DNA of 64,000 nucleotides, taken from assembly GCF_932526225.1 (NCBI RefSeq), contig NC_064042.1, forward strand, positions 4,819,001-4,883,000, in the 5' to 3' direction. Position numbers and translations under genes: made by a program. Positions 15,701-25,500 of the stretch are shown piece after piece. Under the pieces are notes generated by a model, which did no database searches, was not told the origin of the DNA, and worked only from the letters and a program-made list of their open reading frames with translations. Position 1 is the first letter of the stretch. Every line of letters begins with the position of its first letter. The stretch is from Nematostella vectensis (taxonomy: Eukaryota > Cnidaria > Anthozoa > Actiniaria > Edwardsiidae).

Positions 15701-18700
15701 AACAATGTGACGAAGATAACGCATTTAGACAAAGTCATAATAAAAGACTAATGCATTTGTAAACCATAGAACAATATCGAGTAGTTCGTATTGCAGTCGG
15801 AAGTAGTTTGTACTAAAATTCCGAGTAGTTCGTAATTCATTCGTTGTGCATTCACGGCTCATTTTGTGATCAAGTCCAGCTATTATTCAGCTCTTTATTG
15901 CTGGTAACACACTCATGTGCTTGGTGTGTTTACTAGGAGAGAAGTCAATGGTAGCCATGATCCATCTGGCTTGGAACCTTGCCAGAAATATCAAGATCAC
16001 TGAGAAAGCTCTCTATGACCATATCAAGTAAGTCAACTTAGCCACTGAAAAACTCTCTATGACCATATCAAGTAAGTCAACTTAGCCACTGAAAAACTCT
16101 CTATGACCATATCAAATAAGTCAACTTAGCCACTGAAAAACTCTCTATGACCATATCAAATAAGTCAACTTAGCCACTGAAAAACTCTCTATGACCATAT
16201 CAAGTAAGTCAACTTAGCCACTGAAAAACTCTCTATGACCATATCAAATAAGTCAACTTAGCCACTGAAAAACTCTCTATGACCATATCAAATAAGTCAA
16301 CTTAGCCACTGAAAAACTCTCTATGACCATATCAAATAAGTCAACTTAGCCACTGAAAAACTCTCTATGACCATATCAAGTAAGTCAACTTAGCCACTGA
16401 AAAACTCTCTATGACCATATCAAATAAGTCAACTTAGCCACTGAAAAACTCTCTATGACCATATCAAATAAGTCAACTTAGCCACTGAAAAACTCTCTAT
16501 GACCATATCAAGTAAGTCAACTTAGCCACTGAAAAACTCTCTATGACCATATCAAATAAGTCAACTTGGTCACTGAAAAACTCTCTATGACCATATCAAG
16601 TAAGTCAACTTAGTCACTCAAAAACTCTCTATGACCATATCAAGTAAGTCGACTTAATCACTGAAAAACTCTCTATGACCATATCAAGTAAGTCTACTTA
16701 GTCACTAAAAATCTCTCTATGACCATATCAAGTAAGTCAACTTAATTTTACGTAATAATTCTCCTTTAACATTGACTTGGTTTCCATCCTTGTCTGGGAC
16801 CCAGTTGAATCTCTTTTGTCAACTCTCTATGACCATATCAAGTAAGTCGGCTTACTCACTGAAAAACTCTCTATCACCATATCAAGTAAGTCGACTTACT
16901 CACTGAAAAACTCTCTATGACCATATCAAGTAAGTCTACTTAGTCACTAAAAATCTCTCTATGACCATATCAAGTAAGTCAACTTAATTTTACGTAATAA
17001 TTCTCCTTTAACATTGACTTGGTTTCCACCCTTGTCTGGGACCCAGTTGAATCTCTTTTGTCAACTCTTGTTCTTCTCTGGTCACCACAGGTTGATACTG
17101 GACAGATCCTACAAGTACTCCCTAGTGACAATAGAAAATCTTAATCGCGGCGGTATTGACGTCAAGTGGCATGGCAAGGTGCAGAACGAGGCTCCGCATT
17201 ACTGCGCTCAGTGCGAGGTGAGTCTGAGGTGACAGTAGATGCTTGTGCTGCAGGCCCGTACCCAGGGGGGTGCAGGGTGGTCAGAACTCACCCCCCCCCC
17301 CCCCCGGAAAAATTCGGATTTCGCAACCCCCAAGAAAAATCCTGGGAGTGCTAGATGTTTGTTTTGGTTGGTGATGGTGGTGGGAGTACTAGATGGTTGT
17401 TTTGGTTGGTGATGGTGGTGGGAGTACTAGATGGTTGTTTTGGTTGGTGATGGTGGTGGGAGTAGTAGATGGTTGTGGTGGTTGGTGATGGTGGTGGGAG
17501 TACTAGATGGTTGTTTTGGTTGGTGATGGTGGTGGGAGTACTAGATGGTTGTTTTGGTTGGTGATGGTGGTGGGAGTAGTAGATGGTTGTGGTGGTTGGT
17601 GATGGTGGTGGGAGTACTAGATGGTTGTTTTGGTTGGTTATGGTGGTGGGAGTAGTAGATGGTTGTGGTGGTTGGTGATGGTGGTGGGAGTACTAGATGG
17701 TTGTGGTGGTTGGTGATGGTGGTGGGAGTACTAGATGGTTGTGGTGGTTGGTGATGGTGGTGGGAGTACTAGATGTTTGTTTTGGTTGGTGATGGTGGTG
17801 GGAGTAGTAGATGGTTGTGGTGGGTGGTGATGGTGGTGGGAGTACTAGATGGTTGTTTTGGTTGGTGATGGTGGTGGGGGTACTAGATGGTTGTTTTGGT
17901 TGGTGATGGTGGTGGGAGTACTAGATGCTTGTGGTGGTTGGTGATGGTGGTGGGAGTACTAGATGGTTGTGGTGGTTGGTGATGGTGGTGGGGGTACTAG
18001 ATGGTTGTGGTGGTTGGTGATGGTGGTGGGAGTACTAGATGCTTGTGGTGGTTGGTGATGGTGGTGGGAGTACTAGATGTTTGTTTTGGTTGGTGATGGT
18101 GGTGGGAGTAGTAGATGGTTGTGGTGGGTGGTGATGGTGGTGGGAGTACTAGATGGTTGTGGTGGCTGTTGATGGTGGTGGGAGTAATAGATGCTTGTGG
18201 TGGTTGGTGATGGTGGTGGGAGTACTAGATGGTTGTGGTGGCTGGTGATGGTGGTGGGAGTACTAGATGTTTGTTGTGGTGGTGTCAATTGTTGATGATT
18301 GTAGTATTCTTAGATGTTTGTGATGGCTGGCGGTGGTGGCGGTGGACATAACTGTTTACAGTCGATTGACAAAACGTTGTCGTCAGCCGGCTCCATGACT
18401 ACGCGACAACTCCGCATGTAAGCATGGGTAAAAAACAAGTCAAGTGCCTATCTGCGTATATAAGCCACCGTATAACTTCAGGCTTAGACACGATCCCTAA
18501 TATGCAGCGAGGTGCTTCAGTGGTTTTTATCCATGTTTACATGCGGGCTTGCCGCGTAGTCGCGAAGCCGGTTGACGACAACGTTTTGTCAATTGACTGT
18601 AGGTGGTAATGGAAGTTGTTTATGATCGTTGGTTTTAGTTGTTGAAGTTGTTGAAAGGTGATAATGGCAGTTGTTGTAATCCTTGCTCAGTGCTGATGGT

Positions 18701-20018
18701 GCTTGTCGAGGTTATGGTAATAATTATAAGTGGTGGTGCTACCAAGTTTGCCATGGTTGTTAATGATATGGTGGAGACGAAATACCCAGCAATTATTGGC
18801 GATGATGCCTTAGTCCACTTTGTAAGACTTAAAATGACCTCACCCTATTGTCCAACTAGGTTGAGGTGTTCAACTTGTTGTTTGTGACGAACAACAGAAA
18901 GCACTTGGTGTACTGTCAGGACTGCGCCCGCAAGACCAGTAACACTCTACAGGGCTTTATTGTATTGAATCAAGTAAGTATTTGCACTCAGTCGCTCGGT
19001 GTAAGTAAAGCCCGTGCAAAAAGCGCCAACATCAGCCACCATTAAGCCTCGTTAAGACGGCACCAACATTAGCCAGCATTAAGTCTCGTTCAGACAACTC
19101 CAACATCTGTTACCATTTAACCTCGTTCGGACAGCGCCAGCGTCAGCCAACATTAATCCTCGTTCGGACAGCGTCAACATCAGCCAACATTAATCCTCGT
19201 TCGGACAGCTCTAACAGCCAGCTAGTATTGCTAGTATTGGTTGATCACAAGACAAGGAAGATATGGGCGAAAAACTTCGCAACACTCAACCCGTTTTTTA
19301 AAAAGCGCAAGCATTACTAGGCCAGCGCCTCACCAGCTTTTTTTCAAGCATTACTTTTTACGGACTTTAAACGCTAGCAAGAAATCTCGGAAAGACGCCA
19401 TTTGAGCCAGACTCAGGTATCATCCTTGTCCACGTGCTTCTCATTGGCTAGCGAGCCCAACGTTCATTCAGCTCCCCGTGGAAGCGGGGAGTGGCTTATC
19501 TTTTGTATTTTTGTGTTTCAGTACACGCTAGAAGAGTTGGATGAGACGCGCAAGTCATTCAGGCTATACAAGGTACAAGCCCGAACGCTAGAGGCTGGTT
19601 CTTACTAGGACGCAGGCGCAAGCCAAACTTACGTTATTTCCTTAATCTCACGGAAGGAAACACAAGCGCAAGACAACGCAACTGCTTGATGTTCTTGCGC
19701 TTGCGTTTAAAATGTTCTAACTTGTGTTGTGCTTGCGTTTATGTTTGCTCATCCATTCTAGTGAGAACCAACATTAAGCATATACGGAACCCGTAATTGA
19801 TGGTATAAAAAGCCCCCTTGTTGCTATGGTACCGCTGTCACTAAGCATGTGCCATTCTCCCCCACCCCCCCCCCCCCCCAACCCAATGAGTATGCTGATA
19901 GCCTCTTCTGTTTTAGATGTCAACATCTCTTGACGACCGCATGGCGACCGCGCATGCACAGCCACCCCAAACGCTCACCCATCCCGCTGCAAGCTACATG
20001 CAACAACAGGCAACGTAG
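745..20018 (+). CDS. KDM6A: KDM6A/UTX-type histone H3K27 demethylase (5'-truncated by window edge)
   Basis: This gene removes methyl groups from histone H3 lysine 27 with Fe(II) and 2-oxoglutarate and works in nuclear COMPASS-type complexes (family knowledge). Thirty exons join in phase: 745-797, 3364-3422, 3712-3832, 4384-4438, 4885-5013, 5445-5571, 5803-5901, 6343-6474, 6805-6842, 7372-7456, 7875-7953, 8088-9119, 9272-9377, 9684-9754, 10468-10538, 10941-11004, 11426-11490, 11785-11859, 11945-11993, 13166-13265, 13703-13817, 14088-14110, 14574-14695, 14845-14887, 15070-15120, 15937-16027, 17091-17217, 18860-18973, 19522-19572, 19917-20018. They encode about 1148 residues. Exons 1-10 hold TPR repeats, exon 12 a long Ser/Pro/Gln-rich linker, and exons 20-25 the JmjC domain with iron ligands in GHQENNN (exon 21) and [10 protein letters not shown] (exon 23). 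Zinc-site cysteines are HYCAQCE (exon 27) and YCQDCARK (exon 28). The start codon and first TPRs lie left of the window. All junctions are GT-AG. Confidence 0.95.
798..3363 (+). other. UTX intron 1 of this window
   Basis: About 2.6 kb of AT-rich sequence. I found no TPR-coding exon, tandem array or inverted-repeat element in it. Confidence 0.5.
4417..4735 (+). repeat. Degenerate repeat built on the UTX exon 4 donor
   Basis: The exon end and donor (TTCACTCTCAAAAACAGAAA then GTAAGTGTGATTAGACATAG) recur about five times, for example near 4493, 4566, 4607 and 4682, separated by G-rich filler. Units are about 70-80 bp and diverged. Confidence 0.75.
5901..6047 (+). repeat. 39-bp repeat carrying the UTX exon 7 donor, about four copies
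   Basis: The unit begins GGGTATGTACTGTTATGTAC and ends GCAGTCATTA. The first GGTATGTACTG is the real exon 7 donor at 5902, so each later copy carries the same donor sequence. Copies are nearly identical. Confidence 0.85.
6480..6690 (+). repeat. GACA/CAGA microsatellite
   Basis: Interrupted tetranucleotide CAGA/GACA repeats begin a few bases after the UTX exon 8 donor. Antisense open frames here are repeat translations, not genes. Confidence 0.9.
7598..7860 (+). repeat. 20-bp minisatellite AATGTTGCATGCAGTGTCAA, about 13 copies
   Basis: Near-identical 20-bp units end about 14 bp before the exon 11 acceptor at 7874. They do not contain the splice site itself. Confidence 0.9.
10545..10845 (+). 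repeat. 15-bp minisatellite (TCATCATGTTCACTG), about 19 copies
   Basis: The array starts within about 10 bases of the UTX exon 15 donor (GTATGATGTTTCATG). All six frames are open because 15 is a multiple of three, so the long open frames here are artefacts. Confidence 0.9.
11155..11425 (+). repeat. About 87-bp repeat, three copies, next to the exon 17 acceptor
   Basis: Three copies of a unit containing ACTGCTGAGGAGTTGTCTGT and GGCCATTATGATACTTATTC precede the acceptor at 11425. The last partial copy merges into the pyrimidine tract. Confidence 0.85.
12070..13171 (+). repeat. 39-bp minisatellite carrying the UTX exon 20 acceptor, about 28 copies
   Basis: The unit runs through GTGCTTATTTCCTGCTAG followed by GTTGTGTTGTGTGACATAA. 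The real acceptor at 13165 reads CCTGCTAG then GTTGTGTCACC, so every unit repeats the acceptor plus the first seven exon bases. Some copies are 2-3 bp shorter. Confidence 0.92.
13256..13580 (+). repeat. 46-bp minisatellite carrying a copy of the UTX exon 20 donor, about seven copies
   Basis: The exon 20 end and donor read AACACCAG then GTAGGTGCC. The array repeats TACACCTG then GTAGGTTGTT at 46-bp intervals, directly abutting the exon. Exon 20 is thus bracketed by arrays on both sides. Confidence 0.88.
14401..14532. mobile_element. Possible small MITE in UTX intron 22
   Basis: CAGGCGTGTACTCAGG at the left and CCTAGGTAGTACGTACCTG at the right form imperfect inverted ends around a 130-bp body. 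Confidence 0.35.
15121..15735 (+). repeat. About 19-bp degenerate minisatellite (AACGTGACAAAGATAACGC) filling the start of UTX intron 25
   Basis: The array begins at the donor of exon 25 (GTGAGACTAAGCAGCATAAC), which resembles the unit GTGACAAAGATAAC and may be its seed. About 30 diverged units alternate with CATCTAGACAAAG variants. Confidence 0.85.
16006..16985 (+). repeat. 44-bp minisatellite carrying the UTX exon 26 end and donor, about 19 copies
   Basis: The exon 26 end reads CTCTCTATGACCATATCAA then GTAAGTC. The 44-bp unit repeats this exon end and donor behind TCAACTTAGCCACTGAAAAA. About half the copies read CAAATAAGTC, losing the donor G. A longer duplication (about 16685-16815 versus 16920-17065) brings a second copy of the pre-exon-27 sequence. 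Confidence 0.92.
17250..17344. mobile_element. Possible fragment of a TIR element
   Basis: CAGGCCCGTACCCAGGGGGG followed by a C-tract and AAATTCGGATTTCGCAACC resembles the end of widespread animal DNA-transposon derivatives. Only one end is visible. Confidence 0.3.
17345..18290 (+). repeat. About 37-bp GT-rich minisatellite in UTX intron 27
   Basis: Units of GATGGTGGTGGGAGTACTAG plus ATGGTTGTGGTGGTTGGT recur about 25 times with small variants. It is not tied to a splice site. Confidence 0.9.
18357..18601. mobile_element. MITE with about 70-bp imperfect TIRs and TA ends
   Basis: The left end TACAGTCGATTGACAAAACG is matched in inverted orientation by a right end closing with GTTTTGTCAATTGACTGTA. 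Similarity continues through ACGTTGTCGTCA, GACTACGCG and CGCATGTAA. TA at both ends fits a Tc1/mariner-type non-autonomous element. It sits in UTX intron 27. Confidence 0.75.
19596..19770. mobile_element. MITE of the TGGTTCTTACTAGG family, copy 1
   Basis: It opens TGGTTCTTACTAGG and closes with CTAGTGAGAACCA. The body is rich in GCGCAAGC/GCTTGCGC words. It lies in the last UTX intron. Related copies are at 34281 and 38660. Confidence 0.65.
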
Positions 20019-22509
20019 CCCCCCCCCCCCCCCCCCTGCATGACCATCACGCGGACAAGTCATGGACGTCACTTGGTCATATCATATTGACTTGTAGGAA
20101 ATTAATGTCACGCGGTCACACCACAACGCTTGTCACGCGGTTGCGTCACGCAATCTGAATAATTTTGTACAGATGGATATATATATATTTTGTATATGCG
20201 TAGGTCAGATAGATGATTTCCTGCTTAAGGTAATTCTCCACATTTACGTGATATATTTATTGCTCTTATCTAGCTCTCTAGTCGAGTCATACACTTGCCT
20301 TTTCTGGGCTATATATTTTTGCTGTTTCTACCTATCTTGTGGCAGGCACGTGACGAGAGCGAGAGAAAGTTCGACGCGCACTACAGTGGCCACTTTCTAG
20401 AAAGTTAGCCAATAAGCAAGCGATAAAACGTTTTGATTGACAGATACTAGATTGTGGGGGAATCCGTCCACGCTGGTTGCCTAATGACATTGATGCCAAT
20501 TAAATAGCACGTTTCTCGCATCCTGATTGGCCTACGTCACGAAACTTTTAAGGTGGCCACGGTAGCACGCGCCGCATTGTAATCCCAGGTCGCATTGCAG
20601 AACACTATCTTGTTACTCTCGTACTACGAGAGTAACAAGATGACTTGTTACAAGTGACTTGTTTAGCGTTTTGGTCTCGCACGTTCGCGTTTCTGTCTCA
20701 CTACAACACCTCCCTTTCTGTTAAAGGTCAGTTTGACGGGTTTATTCGCCTGGAAAAATGTCAATTACTTCTATTTAAACTCTAGTCTACTACTGTTGGA
20801 TTTCTGTCTGTATCAAAATAGCGATATAAATTAAAATTATATCGATCTATCAACAACATTGAACCACATGTACAAGTTCCAATAATTCCTTAGAATTTTC
20901 ATATATTATCTGCACTTGTTTTCTCGCATTCTCTAGGCCATTTTCATAAAAGATGTGATCTTATGGTTCCTTGCATTGTCTAGGCCATTTTCATATATAT
21001 GATTCGTTCATGATTTCACGCATTTGCTAGGCCATATACAAGTCTAATCTGCTCTTTTGGTACATTATCTAGGCCATTTTCATATAGTAACAGCTTTTTT
21101 GGTTTATAGTACTTTTTTCTGATGTTTTCTCTAAAACTTTTCTCTAAAAATTGCCGCAGCTGTTAATTATGCTGTGAACGTAACTTGCGCATTAAGCTAC
21201 TTTCTAAAAGTTCTACACTGGAATTCCTAGAAATCTTGTAACTGAAAGTTAACTTTTCAAACTATAAGTTACAGCAAAGCTTTCTAGGAACTTCAGGAAC
21301 AATGTATAAATTCCAAGCAAATACTATAATAGGAAGACGAATGTATAAGGTTTTTGGGAATTCTTTGAAATCCTATAACGGAAAGTTAACTTTCATAAAA
21401 TTCGGTGCTATGTGTCAAGGGGTCCATACACAAAATTTTAATAGTGATTTTTTTAGTATAAAGTGATTAAAGTTCTGTGTTTTTGCGCACATTTGAAATT
21501 CTGCAATCTTAATTATCTGCTGCTTATCCAGTTTGATACACGGAGGAAATACACTTTAAATTCTACGTGCTTTGTGTGTCGTTTGAGATTAGCCTCCTCC
21601 ACAGGCATCGTTTTGCCAAGAAAGCAGCAGAAAAGAAACACAGACGCTCGGGATTCCTGTGATGATGCGTCGAGCGGGTCACGAGCGGTTCTCTCTTTCC
21701 TCTTTTTCCGCTTTTGGCATTGTCCCCTCCCCCGCTTAACAAAGGAATTTGTCGACCACAGGAATCCCGAGTCTCGGTTTCTAACGTTCAGAGACACCTG
21801 CGGAGGCGGCTAGTTTGAGATATTTGTGTGGAGTTTAGAATATGTAATAATTTACTTGGTTGTCAATTTAGTGTTATTTGCGCTTATTGCAAGCTAGGGA
21901 TATTTTTTATCCTGGCTAATAGGGTATTCTAATTTAATGCCTTGTAATATAAGACGATTTATTATGGAAATAAAATTCATTCATGCTTACGCTAGTATTT
22001 GTTGTAGAAATTAAACGGAATGATAAGACCAACTATGTATATTTCTTTTCCCTTTTTCATTTACTTTTTTTTTGGGGGGGGGGGGGGAGGGACGGGTCTA
22101 TGAGATGACTCGGATGAGATCGCCTGGAACTCGGCAGTAAAAAGAGTACGTTTTGTTGTGTCGGAAGGGGGGGATGTACTACAGCTGTCAGATTAGTAAT
22201 ATAATATTATTTTATTTTAGATAAACATATTTTATACATATTACTGCTGTGAGCAGATGTCAGGAGTTTTGATAACGGAAAATTATTTTTTTCTTGGAAC
22301 AAGAACACCGCATACTCGAGGATGCGAGCCTGCTGTTATTGCTAAAGTAAGCATTAAATCCTCGTAGTATTTGGACCACTCAATATACACAAGTATAAAC
22401 ATCTTCAGTACATGCCTCCTAGTAGTCTATGAAAAATATCGCGCTCTGTTAAGCTACGAGTTATACTGGCGTCTGTACTAAAGAAAAGTATTGGTGAATC
22501 TTGGCGTTA
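20019..22509. other. Interval between convergent UTX and homeobox genes
   Basis: No convincing exon is seen. It should contain both 3' UTRs; an AATAAA lies at about 21968 on the + strand. It holds the perfect hairpin at 20607-20641, a degenerate repeat around CTAGGCCATTTTCATA (about 20930-21085), and a CTCGGGATTCCTGTG inverted pair (about 21647/21770) that makes the two overlapping open frames there look like coincidence. Confidence 0.6.
20607..20641. repeat. Perfect 17-bp inverted repeat with 1-nt centre
   Basis: ATCTTGTTACTCTCGTA, a single C, then the exact reverse complement. It lies about 590 bp after the UTX stop. Confidence 0.9.
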
Positions 22510-25500
22510 TCAAGTGCTACCGCTGACATAGTGCAGCAGACTCATCTCGTGTTCTTTAGCACGCATGCGCAGAGAGGCGATACTCGATGCGCGGTTGGTT
22601 TTACCGACAGCATCTTCGCTATTCAACTCCACCTTCTCGCTTCGTGACGTGTCGTTGTCATGGCGACAGTTTGGTAACATCATATATGGTCCGATTGATT
22701 GGCTTCCAGGGTAAAGACTGCTGCAGCAGCTACAGTCGCGAGAGCCTGGACACGAGCTCAATGCGCGTGTGCTAAGCGAGGCGGCGAGAGCCGGTTTGTA
22801 ATGTGGGTATCCTGTGTGCTGAAAGCTTGGTGGTAGATATGCGGAGCAAAGCTCACGTGGGGGGGTAGATAGGGTCGGTGTTGGGTAGTAAAAGGAATGT
22901 GCAGGCGAGGCTGCATAGGAATCGTGTAACCATGGATACGGAAAGCCTGGTCCGGCGTAGCCGCAGAGCTTCTCGCGTTTTCGCCATTTGGCACGACGAT
23001 TCTGGAACCAAACCTAGAAAGGCGCAAAGGAATATTAGACACTGGACAGCAGACATTCGACAACAGGCGACATTAAAACTCTCAGACCTTCGACAACAGG
23101 CGACATTAGAGCATCAGACATTCGACAACAGGCGAAACTAAAACATCAGACATTCGACAAGAGGCAACACTAGAGCATCAGACATTCGACAACAGGCGAC
23201 ACTAGAACATCAGACATTCGACAACAGGCGACACGAACGTCAGACATTCGACAACAGGCGACACTAGAACATCAGACGTTCAACAACAGGCGACACTAGA
23301 ACATCAGACATTCGACAACAGGCGACACTAGAACATCAGACATTCGACACAATTTAACAAAACTGACCTGTATTCTAGCCTCCGTGAGACCTAGTTTAGC
23401 CGCCAACTCCTCCCTCGCAAAGACGTCTGGGTAGGGAGCTTTGTCGAACGCTCTCTCCAACTCCTCTATCTGGTACTGGCTGAAAGTTGTGCGGTACCGT
23501 GTCTTCTTTTTCTTGGCCGCATTTGCCGAGGAGTCCTCGTCGATATCTACGTTCTCTGAGCCAGTAGTAGACGGTGATTTGGAGTCTGCGCATTTAGATG
23601 CTTTCAAGGAGTCAGACTCGATGTTGACCGACTCTTCAGGCTTTTCTGTGGGTGGGAGAACACAATATTATTAAAAGCGTGTCGCATGAATTTAAGAGTA
23701 ATGAAAGTCGAATTAAAGATAACAGGAGGTTGGATCATTACATCGCGTTTTGCTTGTTGCTAACTTGAATATCTTAGATCCAAATTCGCTAAAGCATTAC
23801 CATTACCAACCGGGTGTTACCGAGCGATGGTAGACTCGAAAAAAAATGATTTGTTATGACTTGTTTTGATGAAACCTGTACAGGCTAAACTTATGGTTTA
23901 ATGGTTTTTGACAAGAAAAATAAAAACAAGTTTAACGAATCATCTAAAGGCCGTTAATGTCCCGCAAAGGAATAAATAACTTTTCGCTTGCTAAAAAGAA
24001 TCGTCGCGCAGTCGTTTGGTTGAGAAGTCTTATGTATAACTGGAATAAACTTTACGGAGATGACAATTTTGAAAGAAAGATTTTTGTTGTAATCTATTAA
24101 ACAAACAGGAAAGCAATATTTTTATAAAGAGAAGATGATGTTGTTAGTATTTATATTAAATCGTGTGTGATATATTTTTTAGCCCAATAAGAGGTGGTAA
24201 TACATTTGGTTTTTACACACGTATTTTGTTATCTTGCAGTAACTATCCTACCAAAACAGAGAATATGTTGAGGTCAAAGATCGCAGTTTGATGAAAAACA
24301 AAAAAAATATTTTCTTTCTTTCTTCTCTCGAAGAACTTTTCATTAAGTTACGAATTTAGAAATGAACGAAAAATTGACTGAAATAAATAAATTTGAAACG
24401 TTGAGTCGTTTGCTAACCTTTCAACTCTGAAGATTCTGTGTTCACTGAGGCAGACTTCTTCATTTTTGTTTTTTCTCGTTAAAAACTTTAAGTCGAACCT
24501 ACCGTGTAGCCAGCAAGGTAAAGACTGAGTTTTCTAACCAAGCTATCGCTGTTAATATACAGTCTTTTTACTCTTGCTTCATGATAATTAGCATGAGCTC
24601 TAATAAACGTTCATGGACATCTTGTCACTTCTAACGGCGAAAACATAAAAATTTCAACCTTTTTAATGTAAATCTTTTTAAAACTTTTACTAAACAAGAC
24701 GATTTTGCACTGATGAGTACAGTTTTGAAGTTTGGGGAGATATTTTAACGATAGGAACTTTTCTTGTTTTCGCGAGTTATAGTTTAATTTTTTAGATAAT
24801 TAAATCGTTTTGAAATCGTTCAAAAGCATTTAGATTCCCAGTAGGCTGCTTGCATGGCAACCAATGTCCAATAAAGCGGTCTTTGAAAACACTCTCGAGA
24901 AATTGAACGGGATATTAAAGTAAATTAGTACCAGACGTAGCCATCTGTGCAGTTTTTTCTTTAGCGGCTCAGCGACTTTTGCCTTTTAGGCTGTTTTTAC
25001 TAGGCATTTTAAAGCGAATAAAGTCCAAACCCAATTAACTGGCTCATTATTATGAAAAGTTTTTTTTAAGTTTTTGAAGGAATTTATTACAGATTGATTC
25101 CAAGGACGTGGGTTAACAACAAAATTATCCAAATTGTTTATAGAAACATTGCTCTGACTTGTATGCTTAAAATCAGGGAATATGAGTTTATAATCCAAGA
25201 AAATAAATGAATTCTTGACTCGAAAGTATTCAGCGATTTTCCCTCTTTTCTTAAGTAAGAGTTATGGTTTCTCTGTTGGAGAAATTAATGATTTTGTTCG
25301 GCATGACATAACATCAGGTGTTCATTTTGCGTGCTTTATTGAATCTAAACAAAGTTTCATTCGCGTGTAAAAATTACGCCTTTTCATAAAAAATATTTTA
25401 ACCTATACAACCTTACTTCCACAGCCATTTTATTCTTGAAATCTGTTTTGAGTGTTTTTTCATGATAACGCTTTTTTTAGATCTAATGGGCGTTCTCTTT

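Noticed and set aside
15172-15738. Antisense frames reading [13 protein letters not shown] repeats
   Set aside because: Product of the 19-bp intronic minisatellite; no start context, motif or splice support.
21463-21813. Overlapping open frames of 94 and 116 codons on opposite strands
   Set aside because: They span an inverted CTCGGGATTCCTGTG pair and show no family motif or splice context.
24705-24745. Second hammerhead-like CTGATGAG
   Set aside because: No GAAA box or stem II partner follows.
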